From the NCBI GenBank assembly GCA_964587815.1, contig CAZPMH010000010.1, positions 1-64,000 on the forward strand: a stretch of DNA of 64,000 bases, given 5' to 3'. The notes below the pieces were generated by a model, which was not told where the DNA came from, did not search any database, and saw only the letters and a program-made list of their open reading frames with translations. Positions 35,001-43,423 of the stretch are shown here, piece by piece; within the stretch, counting starts at the first letter, position 1, and every line of letters begins with the position of its first letter. This DNA is from UBA1672 sp964587815 (GTDB lineage: Bacteria > Pseudomonadota > Alphaproteobacteria > Micavibrionales > Micavibrionaceae). Made by a program: the position numbers and the translations under genes.

Positions 35001-36607
35001 GTGACCGTGTTTGTGCCGGATCCTGTGTTGCTGATCGCGTCAACGGCGTTTTGGATTGTGCCGAATGATGATGGTATCGGGAAGATGCCTTGTGCGGTGA
35101 TGAATTCAACGTCTTGTTCTTCCTCGTCGATATCAAGATCGATCATAAGCTCAGGCTGGTTCTGGTTGACAGAGATTGTGCCCATACCTTCGGTTTGTAA
35201 TGTGCTTTTACCTGCTGAGAAGAATACGCCGTCATTATCGATGTTGATGTCACCGCCTGCGGCCTTAATTGCGCCGTCGAGGATTTCAACGTTGCCTGAC
35301 GCGTCGACTGTGATGTCGCCACCTTGTGATGAGAGCATCGGGAATTGTGTTGGCTTTACGCCGGGTACAGGAATAAAGGCTGCGACTTGTGCTTCGCTTT
35401 GCTCTACTCCATTTTGCTGTGCCATAATAACAGGAATATCTTCAACGGCTTCTTGTACGAAGTTTTTCGCTTCAACCGTGATTGATCCGCCTTCTGATGT
35501 TGTGACGCGGCCGCCGTTACGGACATCGCCCAATGGACCTGCGGACAGAATGATTGTTCCGCCTTCGACTGTGGCGTGTGATGCATCGATGACGCCGTTG
35601 TTGTTTACAACGGTGCCAAGTGTGTCTTTAGCGGCTTGCGCCGTGATTTGGACGTGACCGCCAGATGCGATGATTTTGCCTTCGTTAGCAAGGAATGCGT
35701 TCTCAATCGCGCCGTCGACACCGATTTCGACAAGGCCGTCACCGAACATATCAATTGTGACCTGATCACCGGATGCCATGGCGACCGTGCCCATTTTGGC
35801 GTTGATCACGCCTGCGTTTATAGCAGCGGGCGCCACAAGTGCCGCCAAACCGGCTTCACCAGCGTTAATTGTGCCTAAGTTAATTGCAAGACCGTTTTCG
35901 GCAACATCAATTTCTGTTGTTCCGGAACCGACACGTGCCAATTCAATTTGCTCGGCTGATGCCAGAAGAACGCGACCGCCATTGTCTGCGACAACGATTT
36001 TACCGCCGTTTGCGACCAAGTTCGCGGCGAAGACTGCATCGTTTTCGACATCGATCTTACCGAAATTAGCAACCGCACCATCACCGAAATCAGAGATTGA
36101 AAGGCTGCCGTCAGCGTCCATGATGTCGTCTACGCTGATCTCACCTGTTGTTGCCAGAAGGCCCTGCACATCTACGACTGAATTTTCAGTGAAGAATACG
36201 CCATCTTTGTCAATGACAACGATTTGAAGGTTTGAATTCAGTCTGCCGTCTAAAGATGATTCGATATTGTCGCGGTTGTCGCGGTAAGCAAATGTTTCTG
36301 CGCCGTTTACGCCTGTTACGTTTACTGTGTGGCCTTCGTAAATGTCTGCGTTCCCTTCGACGTAGCCGTTGCCGCCGTCTACTGTAATGTCTGTGACGCC
36401 TTCAACCGATACGTCTTTGCCTACGTTACCATCAAGAACCGTGTCGTAATCCCATGAATTTGACGGGGTTGTTGTTGCCTCTTGCGCGGATGTGGGAAGC
36501 GCCATACCCAACATACATGTCGCGGTGGACATCAGAACCAGTTTCGATCCTGTTTTCAGGAAAGATGCTTTGTTTTTCTTGGATGGTGTTGGTGTAGCTG
36601 TAGACAT
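32015..36607 (-). CDS. Two-partner-secretion exoprotein (TpsA) with parallel beta-helix
   Basis: A 1530-residue secreted protein. A long signal region (about 1-42; hydrophobic LVLMSTATCMLGMALP, ending TSAQ) is followed by a filamentous-haemagglutinin-type secretion domain with a degenerate NPNG-like turn (DKDGVFFTENSVVDVQGLLA, about 133-152). Strand-rich repeats follow. From about residue 520 a NosD/pectate-lyase-like right-handed beta-helix appears (TIQNAVDAI, DNVTVDGFTI, many NNxI and NxxTVDGN repeats). The low-complexity C-terminal 100 residues carry two cysteines. It is divergent from its likely transporter gene at 37145. Likely an adhesin or a surface filament; the ligand is unknown. Confidence 0.85.
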   Translation of the reverse strand: MSTATPTPSKKNKASFLKTGSKLVLMSTATCMLGMALPTSAQEATTTPSNSWDYDTVLDGNVGKDVSVEGVTDITVDGGNGYVEGNADIYEGHTVNVTGVNGAETFAYRDNRDNIESSLDGRLNSNLQIVVIDKDGVFFTENSVVDVQGLLATTGEISVDDIMDADGSLSISDFGDGAVANFGKIDVENDAVFAANLVANGGKIVVADNGGRVLLASAEQIELARVGSGTTEIDVAENGLAINLGTINAGEAGLAALVAPAAINAGVINAKMGTVAMASGDQVTIDMFGDGLVEIGVDGAIENAFLANEGKIIASGGHVQITAQAAKDTLGTVVNNNGVIDASHATVEGGTIILSAGPLGDVRNGGRVTTSEGGSITVEAKNFVQEAVEDIPVIMAQQNGVEQSEAQVAAFIPVPGVKPTQFPMLSSQGGDITVDASGNVEILDGAIKAAGGDINIDNDGVFFSAGKSTLQTEGMGTISVNQNQPELMIDLDIDEEEQDVEFITAQGIFPIPSSFGTIQNAVDAISNTGSGTNTVTVGAGTYNETVNVGKDNVILQGANAGLHGRAPTRGAETIIQRAGMTPGVSITGDNVTVDGFTINEGAVGVRVQGGDNATIENNVITGQDHPSAQGTSFAGFATGDGVFVQNSTGTSVNRNHIVEVQDDGIHAVDVVDFTAFNNVINGADGVGDQGIAISGATGTTTVANNTITRARRDAIQLINVTGENSVTQNQIFFAGRSGINLVNTDGTAVDGNRVNFTDLGLDIFQTDNVTADGNTIRGASDGILLQASEDALFTNNEIFETEEGVVIGNSTRVTFDGNFIDATENGVRYKDGVSDLHRSTLKNNGIFAGENGVLIDGDMTGGAAINVGSGNTGNFIGAGNTGVKVDGTITGARLLVNGSIVYADQDAININAVGNDGVAAIWFNEDIYGINGNGVTIGSVDAGIDAGVTIAGNKIVEGGDAGVTIGNVNNSTIAIVENNEIIGGQDGISFDGSVTDSFVLIGEQDTFDESVIEGANGNGIEFNGNILNSQILIGAGGTATTASVAASSSYTTFTQDGATIIGGTSGISIGNTLSIVSFESTEDIDEGPQVQGIEGSVISISNNDIQGGGSGVSIAAEIGSETLIDIKDNKNISGEFIGVDVFDFDDTFFIPSPEEQTDEFVLLDGETVNIENNVINGAFLDVAVGNVENVIINNNEMKNDNQFINIGVFDSQNIEITNNDINVNGSAGVEIFGSRTESVIFQGNTITFPENEEQNKEIESFSIANAIGAFFAAGAVDFGDETNANTFINESSTPKVGVVFVNEGSPVFDEESEQPAFVLSSGPTIVNETLGSTIFEGFEGDGNFYVRFENGAILNPLTGDPIVIDAQNVSFDGRVAVDGLSPEQFEFIEERLFDADDAPVDGRGQIFEQDPNIVPFEPQGAGVEVENFEDFIPAETEEEEQEQQSASITIQGLPLTGIDGEAANNLNPEAGDGSNVAGIEPAAGGNAEEGEGRDVTCLSDAVGAIGGGSFTYSFGGSFEQSIAGQSKCAG

Positions 36608-37144
36608 TATTGACCCTTACTTTAATGTTTTGCTCTGCATGTATCTTTGTGTTTTGCAGATGTAATTTCACTCTCTCAAATCATCACAATGCGTTTTTCA
36701 CTTTTCACAAAAAACCACGCGCTTTGGCGGGCGTTTCGGGAAAACCTGACAAAATCAGGCAAATGTCGCATATAGATTGCGTGATTTATGCCATTGCCAC
36801 TAAAAAAAAACAAACTTTTTTTAACGATTTTTTAAGATTTTCAAGATGTTAGTTTTCGCAATATGACAAACGTAAGGGTTTCTGCGGTATGCAAGAAAAT
36901 GCTAATTAACATGAAAATGTAGCATGCCTTAAAAAAGGATCAAAAATGCATGCTATTGAATTGTATTTTCATTGAAATTTTGATTTTTTGCCCCTTTGCC
37001 CTCTTGAACGCGGACGTAAAATATATATATTCAGATTTGTTCGATACATTTTTATTCGGTTTCTTGAGTTTGCCTGCCTGATGTGGCGGCTGTTCCTGCG
37101 TTTTTTTATTCATTTTAGTCTTTTTAGAGAGTGGGCATTTCATC
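36608..37144. other. 537-bp AT-rich divergent promoter region between tpsA and tpsB
   Basis: This gap carries no convincing gene. It is clearly more A/T-rich than its flanks and includes poly-A and poly-T tracts and an ATATATATAT run near 37021. The tpsA start has AAGGG upstream on the minus strand; tpsB has GAGAGTGGG. It probably holds both divergent promoters and regulator sites. I see no clear operator dyad. Confidence 0.5.
37004..37031 (+). promoter_or_regulatory. Candidate promoter of tpsB
   Basis: TTGAAC (37004-37009), a 16-base spacer and TATATT (37026-37031) resemble sigma-70 boxes. The start of transcription would be about 105 bases before the tpsB ATG. Confidence 0.35.
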
Positions 37145-38875
37145 ATGGGGTTATTTAAAAAAGGTTTGCACGTTTACGGGTTTGTTTCAGCTGTCGCCTT
37201 GTGCGCGTCATTGAGCCCTGCACATGCACAGGTTGGCGAAGCGACGAGGAGTGCCGACCCAACGCGCGCGGCGCAGGATATTTTGACTGCGCCTGATGTT
37301 CCGGACGTTCAACCCCGCGTTCCCGTTCAAAATCGTCAGGTTTTAAAAGCACCCCAAGGGGCTGAAGATATTAAGCTTACGCTGAATTCATTGATTATCG
37401 AAGGCATTGGCATTTATGAAGAGGCTGATGTCGCGCCGCTTTATCAGGATAAAATTGGGACAGAAGTAACCTTGGCTGAGATTTACGCCACGGCTAACGC
37501 GCTGACGCGTAAATATCGTAATGACGGCTATATTTTGACGCAGGTCGTGGTGCCACCGCAAAAGATTGAGGGCGGTGTCGTGAAGTTGCGCGTGGTTGAG
37601 GGGTTCGTTGATAAGATCATTATTGAAGGCGTTGCGAGCGAGAAGGAAAAGCATCAGATTTGGAAATATGCCGATAATCTGCGCACGAACGGCATTTTGG
37701 ATGCGCGGGAGATGGAGCGGTATTTGCTGCTGATCCGTGATTTGCCAGGGGTTAGCGCCCGCAGTGTTTTGAGTAAATCAGAGACAACACCCGGCGCGTC
37801 TGATTTAACGCTTGTGATTACGCGTGATCGGTTTGAGGGACGCGCTTCGGTGGATAATTACGGCAGCCGTTTTTTAGGTGCTTATCGCGCGAATGTGACG
37901 GGGTCTTTCAATTCGCCATTTGGATTTAACGAGCGGATTACAACGCAATTTTCTATGGCGGGTGATAATGAACGCCCCGATGAATTGCTGTTCGGCTCAG
38001 CCGTTTATGAGCAGGTTCTATCACGTTTTGGCAGTAAATTGGTCTTACAGGGTTTCTACTCTCATTCAGAGCCGGGCTTTACGTTGCAGCCCTTTGATGT
38101 TGAAGGTGATTCGCTGTTTTTAAGTGTCGGGTTTACACACCCTTTCATTCGTTCGCGGAGCGTGAATTTCACGGGCCGCGGCAGTTTTGACTGGCGCAAT
38201 GTGGAGAGTGAAGACTCGCTCACGCCTGAGGCAACAAAAGATCGCATTCGTAGCGTGCGAGTTGGTGCAAACTTACAGTTCATTGATACGCTTCTTGGCG
38301 GGCGCGCGGGCGTTAATTTGATTGATTTCCAAGCCTCGCAAGGTGTGCCGTTTTTTGGCGCGAGCAGTAATGGCGCGGATAATTTAACGCGTGCCAGAGG
38401 TAACCCGCATTATACGAAAGCGGAATTGGAAATTCAGCGATTGCAACGGGTCATTCCTGACGTAAATTTGCTTTTGGCGGCGCGCGGTCAGTTGGCCTCA
38501 ACGGCTCTGCTGAGTTCGGAGGAGTTCGGCGTAGGCGGCATTCGTTACGGCCGCGGATATGATCCGTCCGAAATTATTGCCGATGACGGGTATGCCACAA
38601 AAGTTGAACTGCAATGGAATGAGCCGAAGCGGATTAAATACCTGCATGATTATCAGCTGTTTACGTTCTGGGATTTCGGCCGTGTGTTCGACAAGGATGC
38701 GACAACATCGGATGCGGCGCGGGAGTCGATTTCCTCCGTCGGGTTTGGTGTGCGCGGGGAGATTACCGAAAAGCTCAATCTCGATTTAGGAATCGCGTAT
38801 CCGTTAACGCGTAATGTCGATACGCATGGAGATCGCGACCCCCGATATTATTTTAGCATTTCACACGAGCTTTAA
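37145..38875 (+). CDS. ShlB/FhaC/HecB-type two-partner transporter (TpsB)
   Basis: A 576-residue outer-membrane transporter. The signal peptide (1-28) ends PAHA. Periplasmic POTRA domains follow (about 75-225; LNSLIIEGIGIYEEADVAPL, GYILTQVVVPPQKIEGGVVK, VRVVEGFVDKIIIEG). A 16-strand barrel of about 350 residues contains YGSRFLGAYRANVTGSFNSP and the DYQLFTFWDFGRVFD strand, and the final strand ends in a terminal hydrophobic YFSISHEL. It should export the exoprotein encoded divergently at 32015-36607. Its stop lies close to the stop of the convergent SGNH gene. Confidence 0.92.
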   Translation: MGLFKKGLHVYGFVSAVALCASLSPAHAQVGEATRSADPTRAAQDILTAPDVPDVQPRVPVQNRQVLKAPQGAEDIKLTLNSLIIEGIGIYEEADVAPLYQDKIGTEVTLAEIYATANALTRKYRNDGYILTQVVVPPQKIEGGVVKLRVVEGFVDKIIIEGVASEKEKHQIWKYADNLRTNGILDAREMERYLLLIRDLPGVSARSVLSKSETTPGASDLTLVITRDRFEGRASVDNYGSRFLGAYRANVTGSFNSPFGFNERITTQFSMAGDNERPDELLFGSAVYEQVLSRFGSKLVLQGFYSHSEPGFTLQPFDVEGDSLFLSVGFTHPFIRSRSVNFTGRGSFDWRNVESEDSLTPEATKDRIRSVRVGANLQFIDTLLGGRAGVNLIDFQASQGVPFFGASSNGADNLTRARGNPHYTKAELEIQRLQRVIPDVNLLLAARGQLASTALLSSEEFGVGGIRYGRGYDPSEIIADDGYATKVELQWNEPKRIKYLHDYQLFTFWDFGRVFDKDATTSDAARESISSVGFGVRGEITEKLNLDLGIAYPLTRNVDTHGDRDPRYYFSISHEL

Positions 38876-38879
38876 TTTA

Positions 38880-41093
38880 TTACAGCGTCAGCACTGTTGC
38901 CCGTAACGGCAGCGGCGGCGTTGCGTTATCCGTGACAAAGTTTTGATAGGTCGAGACTTGATCGATCATCGTTCCGAAACCGTAATATAGCGTTTCTGTG
39001 CCGCTCGGCGCAGATGCAAGCGTGAGAGTGATGGTTGTTGCGTTTGTTCGCACCGCACTGTTGATCGCGATTTCTGCGCCGTTATCAAACATTTTAAAGC
39101 CTTCAATATTGGTTTGCGGCGTGAAATCCGTGCCCGAATCTTGGGTTATGGTGACGGTTATTGTTGTTCCGCTTCGCGTTGCCCCAGTGATTTCAGGGCC
39201 GTCTACGCCACCTGATACAGGCTCACCTAAGACTGAAAGAATTTTCCTCGCCATAACGCTGCCATGCAGACCGTAGCCTTCATCCGTTAAATGCACGTTA
39301 TCCGACAGATCATAGATGAATTTTTCAGGCGTGAGATGAATCCAGCTGTTTTCCGCGGCTAACTGTTGCTGCGCGGTGCGAAGATTGTTGTAGCCCGTGC
39401 TTTGGAAATCTGACCTGCGGCCTATCGGCGTTATGATAACAGGCTTGTCACCAACGACTTCACGCATACGTTCGAAGATTCTAAACCAAGCGGTTTCCAA
39501 TTCGGCAACGCTGCTGCCTGCGTCACTGCCGCCTTGGTCCCAGTCGATGGCTAGGATATTATTTGTGCCGAACGCGTTGGCGACCGTTTCCCAGTAATCC
39601 ATGCGCGGGCCATATCCGTCTGTTACAGGATCGTACCACCAGTTTGCGTTTTGGTTATCCGCATTCGCGTCGTTTTGTTTGATGGTAAAGCTGCCGTTTT
39701 CTGCGCCGTTAATTAACCAGTTTTCTGACGTTGTCCAGTATTGGTCGAATTGATTGAGGGTTTCGACTTCGCCGCTGTTGAGTTGGCCGATTTGTGAGCG
39801 GAAGAAACCGTGTTTGTTGCTTTGCCCGCCTGAGATAACGCCGCGAACATTGTTTTGCGGAATCATGTCTGCGCCTAATTCTTCGACAGAACGGAACGTA
39901 TTGTAAATTTTAACTGACTTTACCCAGCCTGACATTGCACTGTTGAAAGGGCGGCCGCCGATATAGAGGTTTGTGATGCCTGATGCGGTTACGCGGCTTT
40001 CTTGATTGTATCGCATCGGCCCTGCGACAGCGAAGCTTTGAGATGCATTCCATGATAAGGCGATTGGAAAGCGTCGCTTGGGGATCGGTTTATGAATGTC
40101 GTTTGTGTGCTGGTTTACACCGTTTGCAACATCACGGGCGCGGATTTGTGCCGCAGCGTTGTTCGTGACATACAGCGCGAGTGCGTTGTTGAAGCCTGTG
40201 CCTTGTGAGGCCAGAATCGGATATTGCTCCCCGATGCCCGTTGTGTGGTCAAAAGTTATATCCGCAACCATTGCCCCCGCCGTTTCATTAAACCAATCGA
40301 CATTTGCGAGGTCGGTTGAGCTACATAATTCGCGAGCACGCGCAGCGCTCTGGCCTTGTGTGCGAATGGGGGATGTGCAAAACGGCATTTCTTCAAACTG
40401 GTTCAGGATGAAATAAATGCTGCGCCCTGCAACCACATTGATACGCATTTGACGCGATGTTGCATTTGGCGCAATCCCTTCCAGCTTAAGACGTTGCATT
40501 TGCGCGCTGGTTATCGCTTGGTTTGACCCTGCGCCGACGATTGTTATCGTTCCGCTGTAGCCTGCCGTTGCAACGGCGGCAAAAATACTGATTGAATGTG
40601 TATTGGTATTTCCTGCAACACCTGCAATATCGACATACGCCGTTGAGCTTCCGCTGGCGTTGTTTAAAAAAAATACTTTCCCATTGGTGCATAGCGCGTC
40701 AAGATTTGCGTCCTCCAACATACCGGCGGGTGCGTCCACGACAGAGATTGTCGCGTTGGCGTCTCCGCCCAGTGTTAGGCCGTTTGTGTTTGTAGGGTTC
40801 ACGTTTGTGTTTTCGCATTTGTTCGTGCTGGGCGGTTCGATCCTCAAGCCCAAGGCATTCCCGCTCTCATCGTGATCAAAACGCGGCGTATTTGCCGAGA
40901 CAGCAACCAGTTTCCCCGCTGCGTTGCGTACGGTCGCGGCGTTATCATTGCGGGTATAGGTTAATTCAGACGGCAGAGTTTGGGTTGTGAAATCAAACAG
41001 TATAGCGTCACCACTACCCGGGATAACGGGAATGGATATTGATGCGCCAAGGCGTTGGTTGGCCTGCGCAAAGCGGCCTAATTGTAAAAGCAT
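38880..41093 (-). CDS. Large multidomain protein with SGNH esterase-like domain
   Basis: A 737-residue protein. Residues about 1-410 are beta-rich, with a lectin/laminin-like segment (LYIGGRPFNSAMSGWVKSVKIYN). An SGNH/sialate-O-acetylesterase-type domain follows (about 415-640): the nucleophile block SGGQSNKHGF near 420, a WDQGGSDA region, and the catalytic-site DNVHLTDEGYGLHG near 600. The last 90 residues form a beta-sandwich (GATRSGTTITVTITQDSGTD). The ATG at 41093 is fixed by AGGAGA at 41101-41106; an ATG 11 codons upstream has no ribosome site. There is no ordinary signal peptide, so its route out of the cell is unclear. Similar layouts occur in phage tail fibres and surface glycan deacetylases. 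Substrate unknown. Confidence 0.72.
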   Translation of the reverse strand: MLLQLGRFAQANQRLGASISIPVIPGSGDAILFDFTTQTLPSELTYTRNDNAATVRNAAGKLVAVSANTPRFDHDESGNALGLRIEPPSTNKCENTNVNPTNTNGLTLGGDANATISVVDAPAGMLEDANLDALCTNGKVFFLNNASGSSTAYVDIAGVAGNTNTHSISIFAAVATAGYSGTITIVGAGSNQAITSAQMQRLKLEGIAPNATSRQMRINVVAGRSIYFILNQFEEMPFCTSPIRTQGQSAARARELCSSTDLANVDWFNETAGAMVADITFDHTTGIGEQYPILASQGTGFNNALALYVTNNAAAQIRARDVANGVNQHTNDIHKPIPKRRFPIALSWNASQSFAVAGPMRYNQESRVTASGITNLYIGGRPFNSAMSGWVKSVKIYNTFRSVEELGADMIPQNNVRGVISGGQSNKHGFFRSQIGQLNSGEVETLNQFDQYWTTSENWLINGAENGSFTIKQNDANADNQNANWWYDPVTDGYGPRMDYWETVANAFGTNNILAIDWDQGGSDAGSSVAELETAWFRIFERMREVVGDKPVIITPIGRRSDFQSTGYNNLRTAQQQLAAENSWIHLTPEKFIYDLSDNVHLTDEGYGLHGSVMARKILSVLGEPVSGGVDGPEITGATRSGTTITVTITQDSGTDFTPQTNIEGFKMFDNGAEIAINSAVRTNATTITLTLASAPSGTETLYYGFGTMIDQVSTYQNFVTDNATPPLPLRATVLTL

Positions 41094-41124
41094 GAGGGTT
41101 TCTCCTGAAAAAATGACGTTGAGC

Positions 41125-41147
41125 AAAAAAATATCGCCTTGCGGCGA
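41125..41147 (-). terminator. Terminator-like hairpin in the leader of the SGNH gene
   Basis: On the minus strand TCGCC-GCAA-GGCGA (GNRA-type tetraloop) is followed after two bases by seven T. It sits 19 bases upstream of the ribosome site of the SGNH gene and faces into it, while the upstream neighbour is on the other strand. A leader attenuator is possible. Confidence 0.45.
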
Positions 41148-41289
41148 GGTGATAAAAAGACGGAGTCTTGGTGGATATGTTCTAAAGACTAGACGATCAG
41201 CGCCTATTTTTCAAGGAATATTTTCCTGTGGCGTGTTGCGGACAATAAAAAATATAATGAGGCTTTATGTTTGAAGCGTTGGAGTAGTT

Positions 41290-42066
41290 TTGCGTAATCG
41301 GCCCGACATCATTATTGGCGGAGCGACTTGGGCCGGTATTAACGGCCTTAGCCGATTGCTGGATCATCACCCGCAGGTTTTTGTGCCATCGCGTAAAGAG
41401 CATAAATTTTTTCACCGTGAAAATATTTTGGAAAAAGCCCCGCCAACCGCGCGTTATGCTTTTTTTGATGCCGCGCATGAAGGGGTGGATTTCAGGCTCA
41501 ATAAAGACCACGTCTTGCATTGTGAACAGGAATTTGACCCGGAGCGGGCATATCTTGGCTGCCCGAATGCCAAGATTATTTTCACGCTGAGAAACCCTGT
41601 TGTGCGGGCGCATGCACAATTTTGCCATGCGTTTAGTGAGGGCAAGGAGACGGTGCGCAAGTTTGAACATGCCGTGGATGCGGAATTATCGGGTTTGCGG
41701 TCACCCGAGACGACAGGGCGATGCTGGCTGTATAAAAACCAGTTCCATAAACATTTGGAACATTGGATGTCGTTTTACCCGCGCGAGAAAATGCTGGTTT
41801 TGATTTATGAGGAATGGGTCGGACTAGAGGCGGATGCGATGAAACGATTAGAAGATTTTCTCAACCTCGAAACCGGTTCGATTACAATAGATGAGGCGGA
41901 TGGTTTTGATCGCGGGCGCAAGGTCACGATGCTGCAGGATCCTGACCCGAAGAAATATCCGCCTATGAGTGATGAAACGAAACAGCAGTTGGAAGAATTT
42001 TTCGAAATTGACAAAAAATTTGTCACCAATTTTCTTAATCGCCCTATACCATCTTGGAACGCTTAA
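41290..42066 (+). CDS. Sulfotransferase-family protein
   Basis: A 258-residue cytoplasmic sulfotransferase of the P-loop type, predicted to move sulfate from PAPS to a carbohydrate or other acceptor. The PAPS loop is IIIGGATWAGINGLSRLL (about 7-24), slightly atypical. The 3'-phosphate motif appears as FTLRNPVVRAHAQFCHA (about 98-114), and YPREKMLVLIYEEW is the usual later strand. It starts with TTG, with GGAG a few bases upstream. It diverges from the SGNH gene and precedes a GT4 gene by 166 bases, which fits sulfation of a surface polysaccharide. Confidence 0.78.
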   Translation: MRNRPDIIIGGATWAGINGLSRLLDHHPQVFVPSRKEHKFFHRENILEKAPPTARYAFFDAAHEGVDFRLNKDHVLHCEQEFDPERAYLGCPNAKIIFTLRNPVVRAHAQFCHAFSEGKETVRKFEHAVDAELSGLRSPETTGRCWLYKNQFHKHLEHWMSFYPREKMLVLIYEEWVGLEADAMKRLEDFLNLETGSITIDEADGFDRGRKVTMLQDPDPKKYPPMSDETKQQLEEFFEIDKKFVTNFLNRPIPSWNA

Positions 42067-42232
42067 AGTACCTTTTAAAACAGCGCATATTTAAAATTCA
42101 TAGCCCCCTTTTTTGCTAAATTAAAAAAAAAGATGCGTGATTTTGCCATACAGTTTATGCTTAATGCAAAGCGTTGGCAGATATTTTTGCCGTTACAATT
42201 TAGATAAAGCGTGATTTGAACAGGATAGACCG

Positions 42233-43408
42233 ATGAAGATTTTCTATTTCACAAATACGAAATTGCCGAGCAATCTTGCGCAATCGGTGCATGTTATGAA
42301 GATGGCGCAAGCCCTTGCAGTCGGCGGGCATGACGTTACATTATTCGCGAAAAATATCGGCGGTGCAAATGCAGATGACATTTTCAAAGTGTACGACACC
42401 AAGCCCTGTTTTGACCTAAAGCTTTCTTCACCTTGGCCGATTCCTGTTTTGTCACGTATGAAATTGTTGCGTGATGTGGCTTCATCCAGTTCTAAGCCTG
42501 ATCTGATTTACGGACATGACCCTGTCTCGCTGTCCTTATTTACGCGTGATCAATTGCCGATCATTTTTGAAGCGCATCGCCTTCCGAATTCTGCGGCTGA
42601 TGTTGCCGCGTTTAAACGTTTGTTTAATAGCAATACTCTCAAATCAATTATTTGCGTTTCCGATGTTTTGAAGCAGGAATTCTTGCGTAAATTCCCGCAA
42701 CTGGACGGGCAGCATATTTTTGTGGCGCATGACGGTGCGGATTTGATTGAAAACTTGAGCGCGCGTGCAAAGCAAGAAGTTAGCTTAAAAGGTGGCGCGT
42801 ATGATTTTCATGTCGGCTATGCCGGTGCATTGCACCCGGGCAAGGGGCTGGCGATGATTGATCGTTTGGCGGCGTTACGCCCGAATTACGGCTTTCATGT
42901 TTTAGGCGGAATTGCGAAGGCGGTTCAAAAATTACAAACGAACAACACCAATAAAAATGTTCATTTTTACGGACATCGCGACCATGCCGATGTTCCCGCA
43001 TTCTTGCGCGCTTTTGATGTGTGCATTGCGCCGTATCAGCATCGCGCGCTGATTAAGACAGGGCGTAATACGTCACGCTGGATTTCGCCGATGAAGGTTT
43101 TTGAGTATATGGCGGTTAAAAAGCCGATTATTGCATCCAACCTTTCGGTTATTCAGGAAATTTTACAGCATGAGCATAGCGCGTTTTTGCTCCCCGCCTC
43201 TCATCAGGAGAAATGGGCAGAGACTCTGGATATCCTTAAAGAGCATCCTGAAATTGGTGACCAAATGGCGCAAAATGCACATGACAGCTTGCGTGATAAA
43301 TATACTTGGACCAAGCGCGCGCAGGCGATTATGGAATTTAGCGGCCAATCCCACCAGCAAGTTCGTTTTGCGGATAAGCTCGGCCACGCGAACGCGGCCA
43401 ACTCTTAA
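42233..43408 (+). CDS. Glycosyltransferase, GT4-like
   Basis: A 391-residue GT-B fold glycosyltransferase. The N-terminal acceptor domain includes QSVHVMKMAQALAVGGHDVT, the hinge DLIYGHDPVSL, and the C-terminal donor site GYAGALHPGKGLAMIDRLAA, with PMKVFEYMAVKKPIIASNL, the E-x7-E-like signature of GT4. No membrane segment is visible. It lies downstream of the sulfotransferase on the same strand and converges on a second GT4. It probably builds part of a surface glycan; donor and acceptor are unknown. Confidence 0.86.
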   Translation: MKIFYFTNTKLPSNLAQSVHVMKMAQALAVGGHDVTLFAKNIGGANADDIFKVYDTKPCFDLKLSSPWPIPVLSRMKLLRDVASSSSKPDLIYGHDPVSLSLFTRDQLPIIFEAHRLPNSAADVAAFKRLFNSNTLKSIICVSDVLKQEFLRKFPQLDGQHIFVAHDGADLIENLSARAKQEVSLKGGAYDFHVGYAGALHPGKGLAMIDRLAALRPNYGFHVLGGIAKAVQKLQTNNTNKNVHFYGHRDHADVPAFLRAFDVCIAPYQHRALIKTGRNTSRWISPMKVFEYMAVKKPIIASNLSVIQEILQHEHSAFLLPASHQEKWAETLDILKEHPEIGDQMAQNAHDSLRDKYTWTKRAQAIMEFSGQSHQQVRFADKLGHANAANS

Positions 43409-43423
43409 GACTAAAACTTCACA

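Noticed and set aside
34673..36227. Several long plus-strand reading frames within the TPS exoprotein gene
   Set aside because: They are antisense to a 1530-codon gene with clear domains and show biased, repetitive composition rich in Cys, Val and Ala typical of antisense frames.
36940..37146. Lys-rich 68-codon minus-strand frame in the tpsA-tpsB gap
   Set aside because: It overlaps the tpsB ribosome site and has no ribosome site or domain of its own; AT-rich DNA gives such frames easily.
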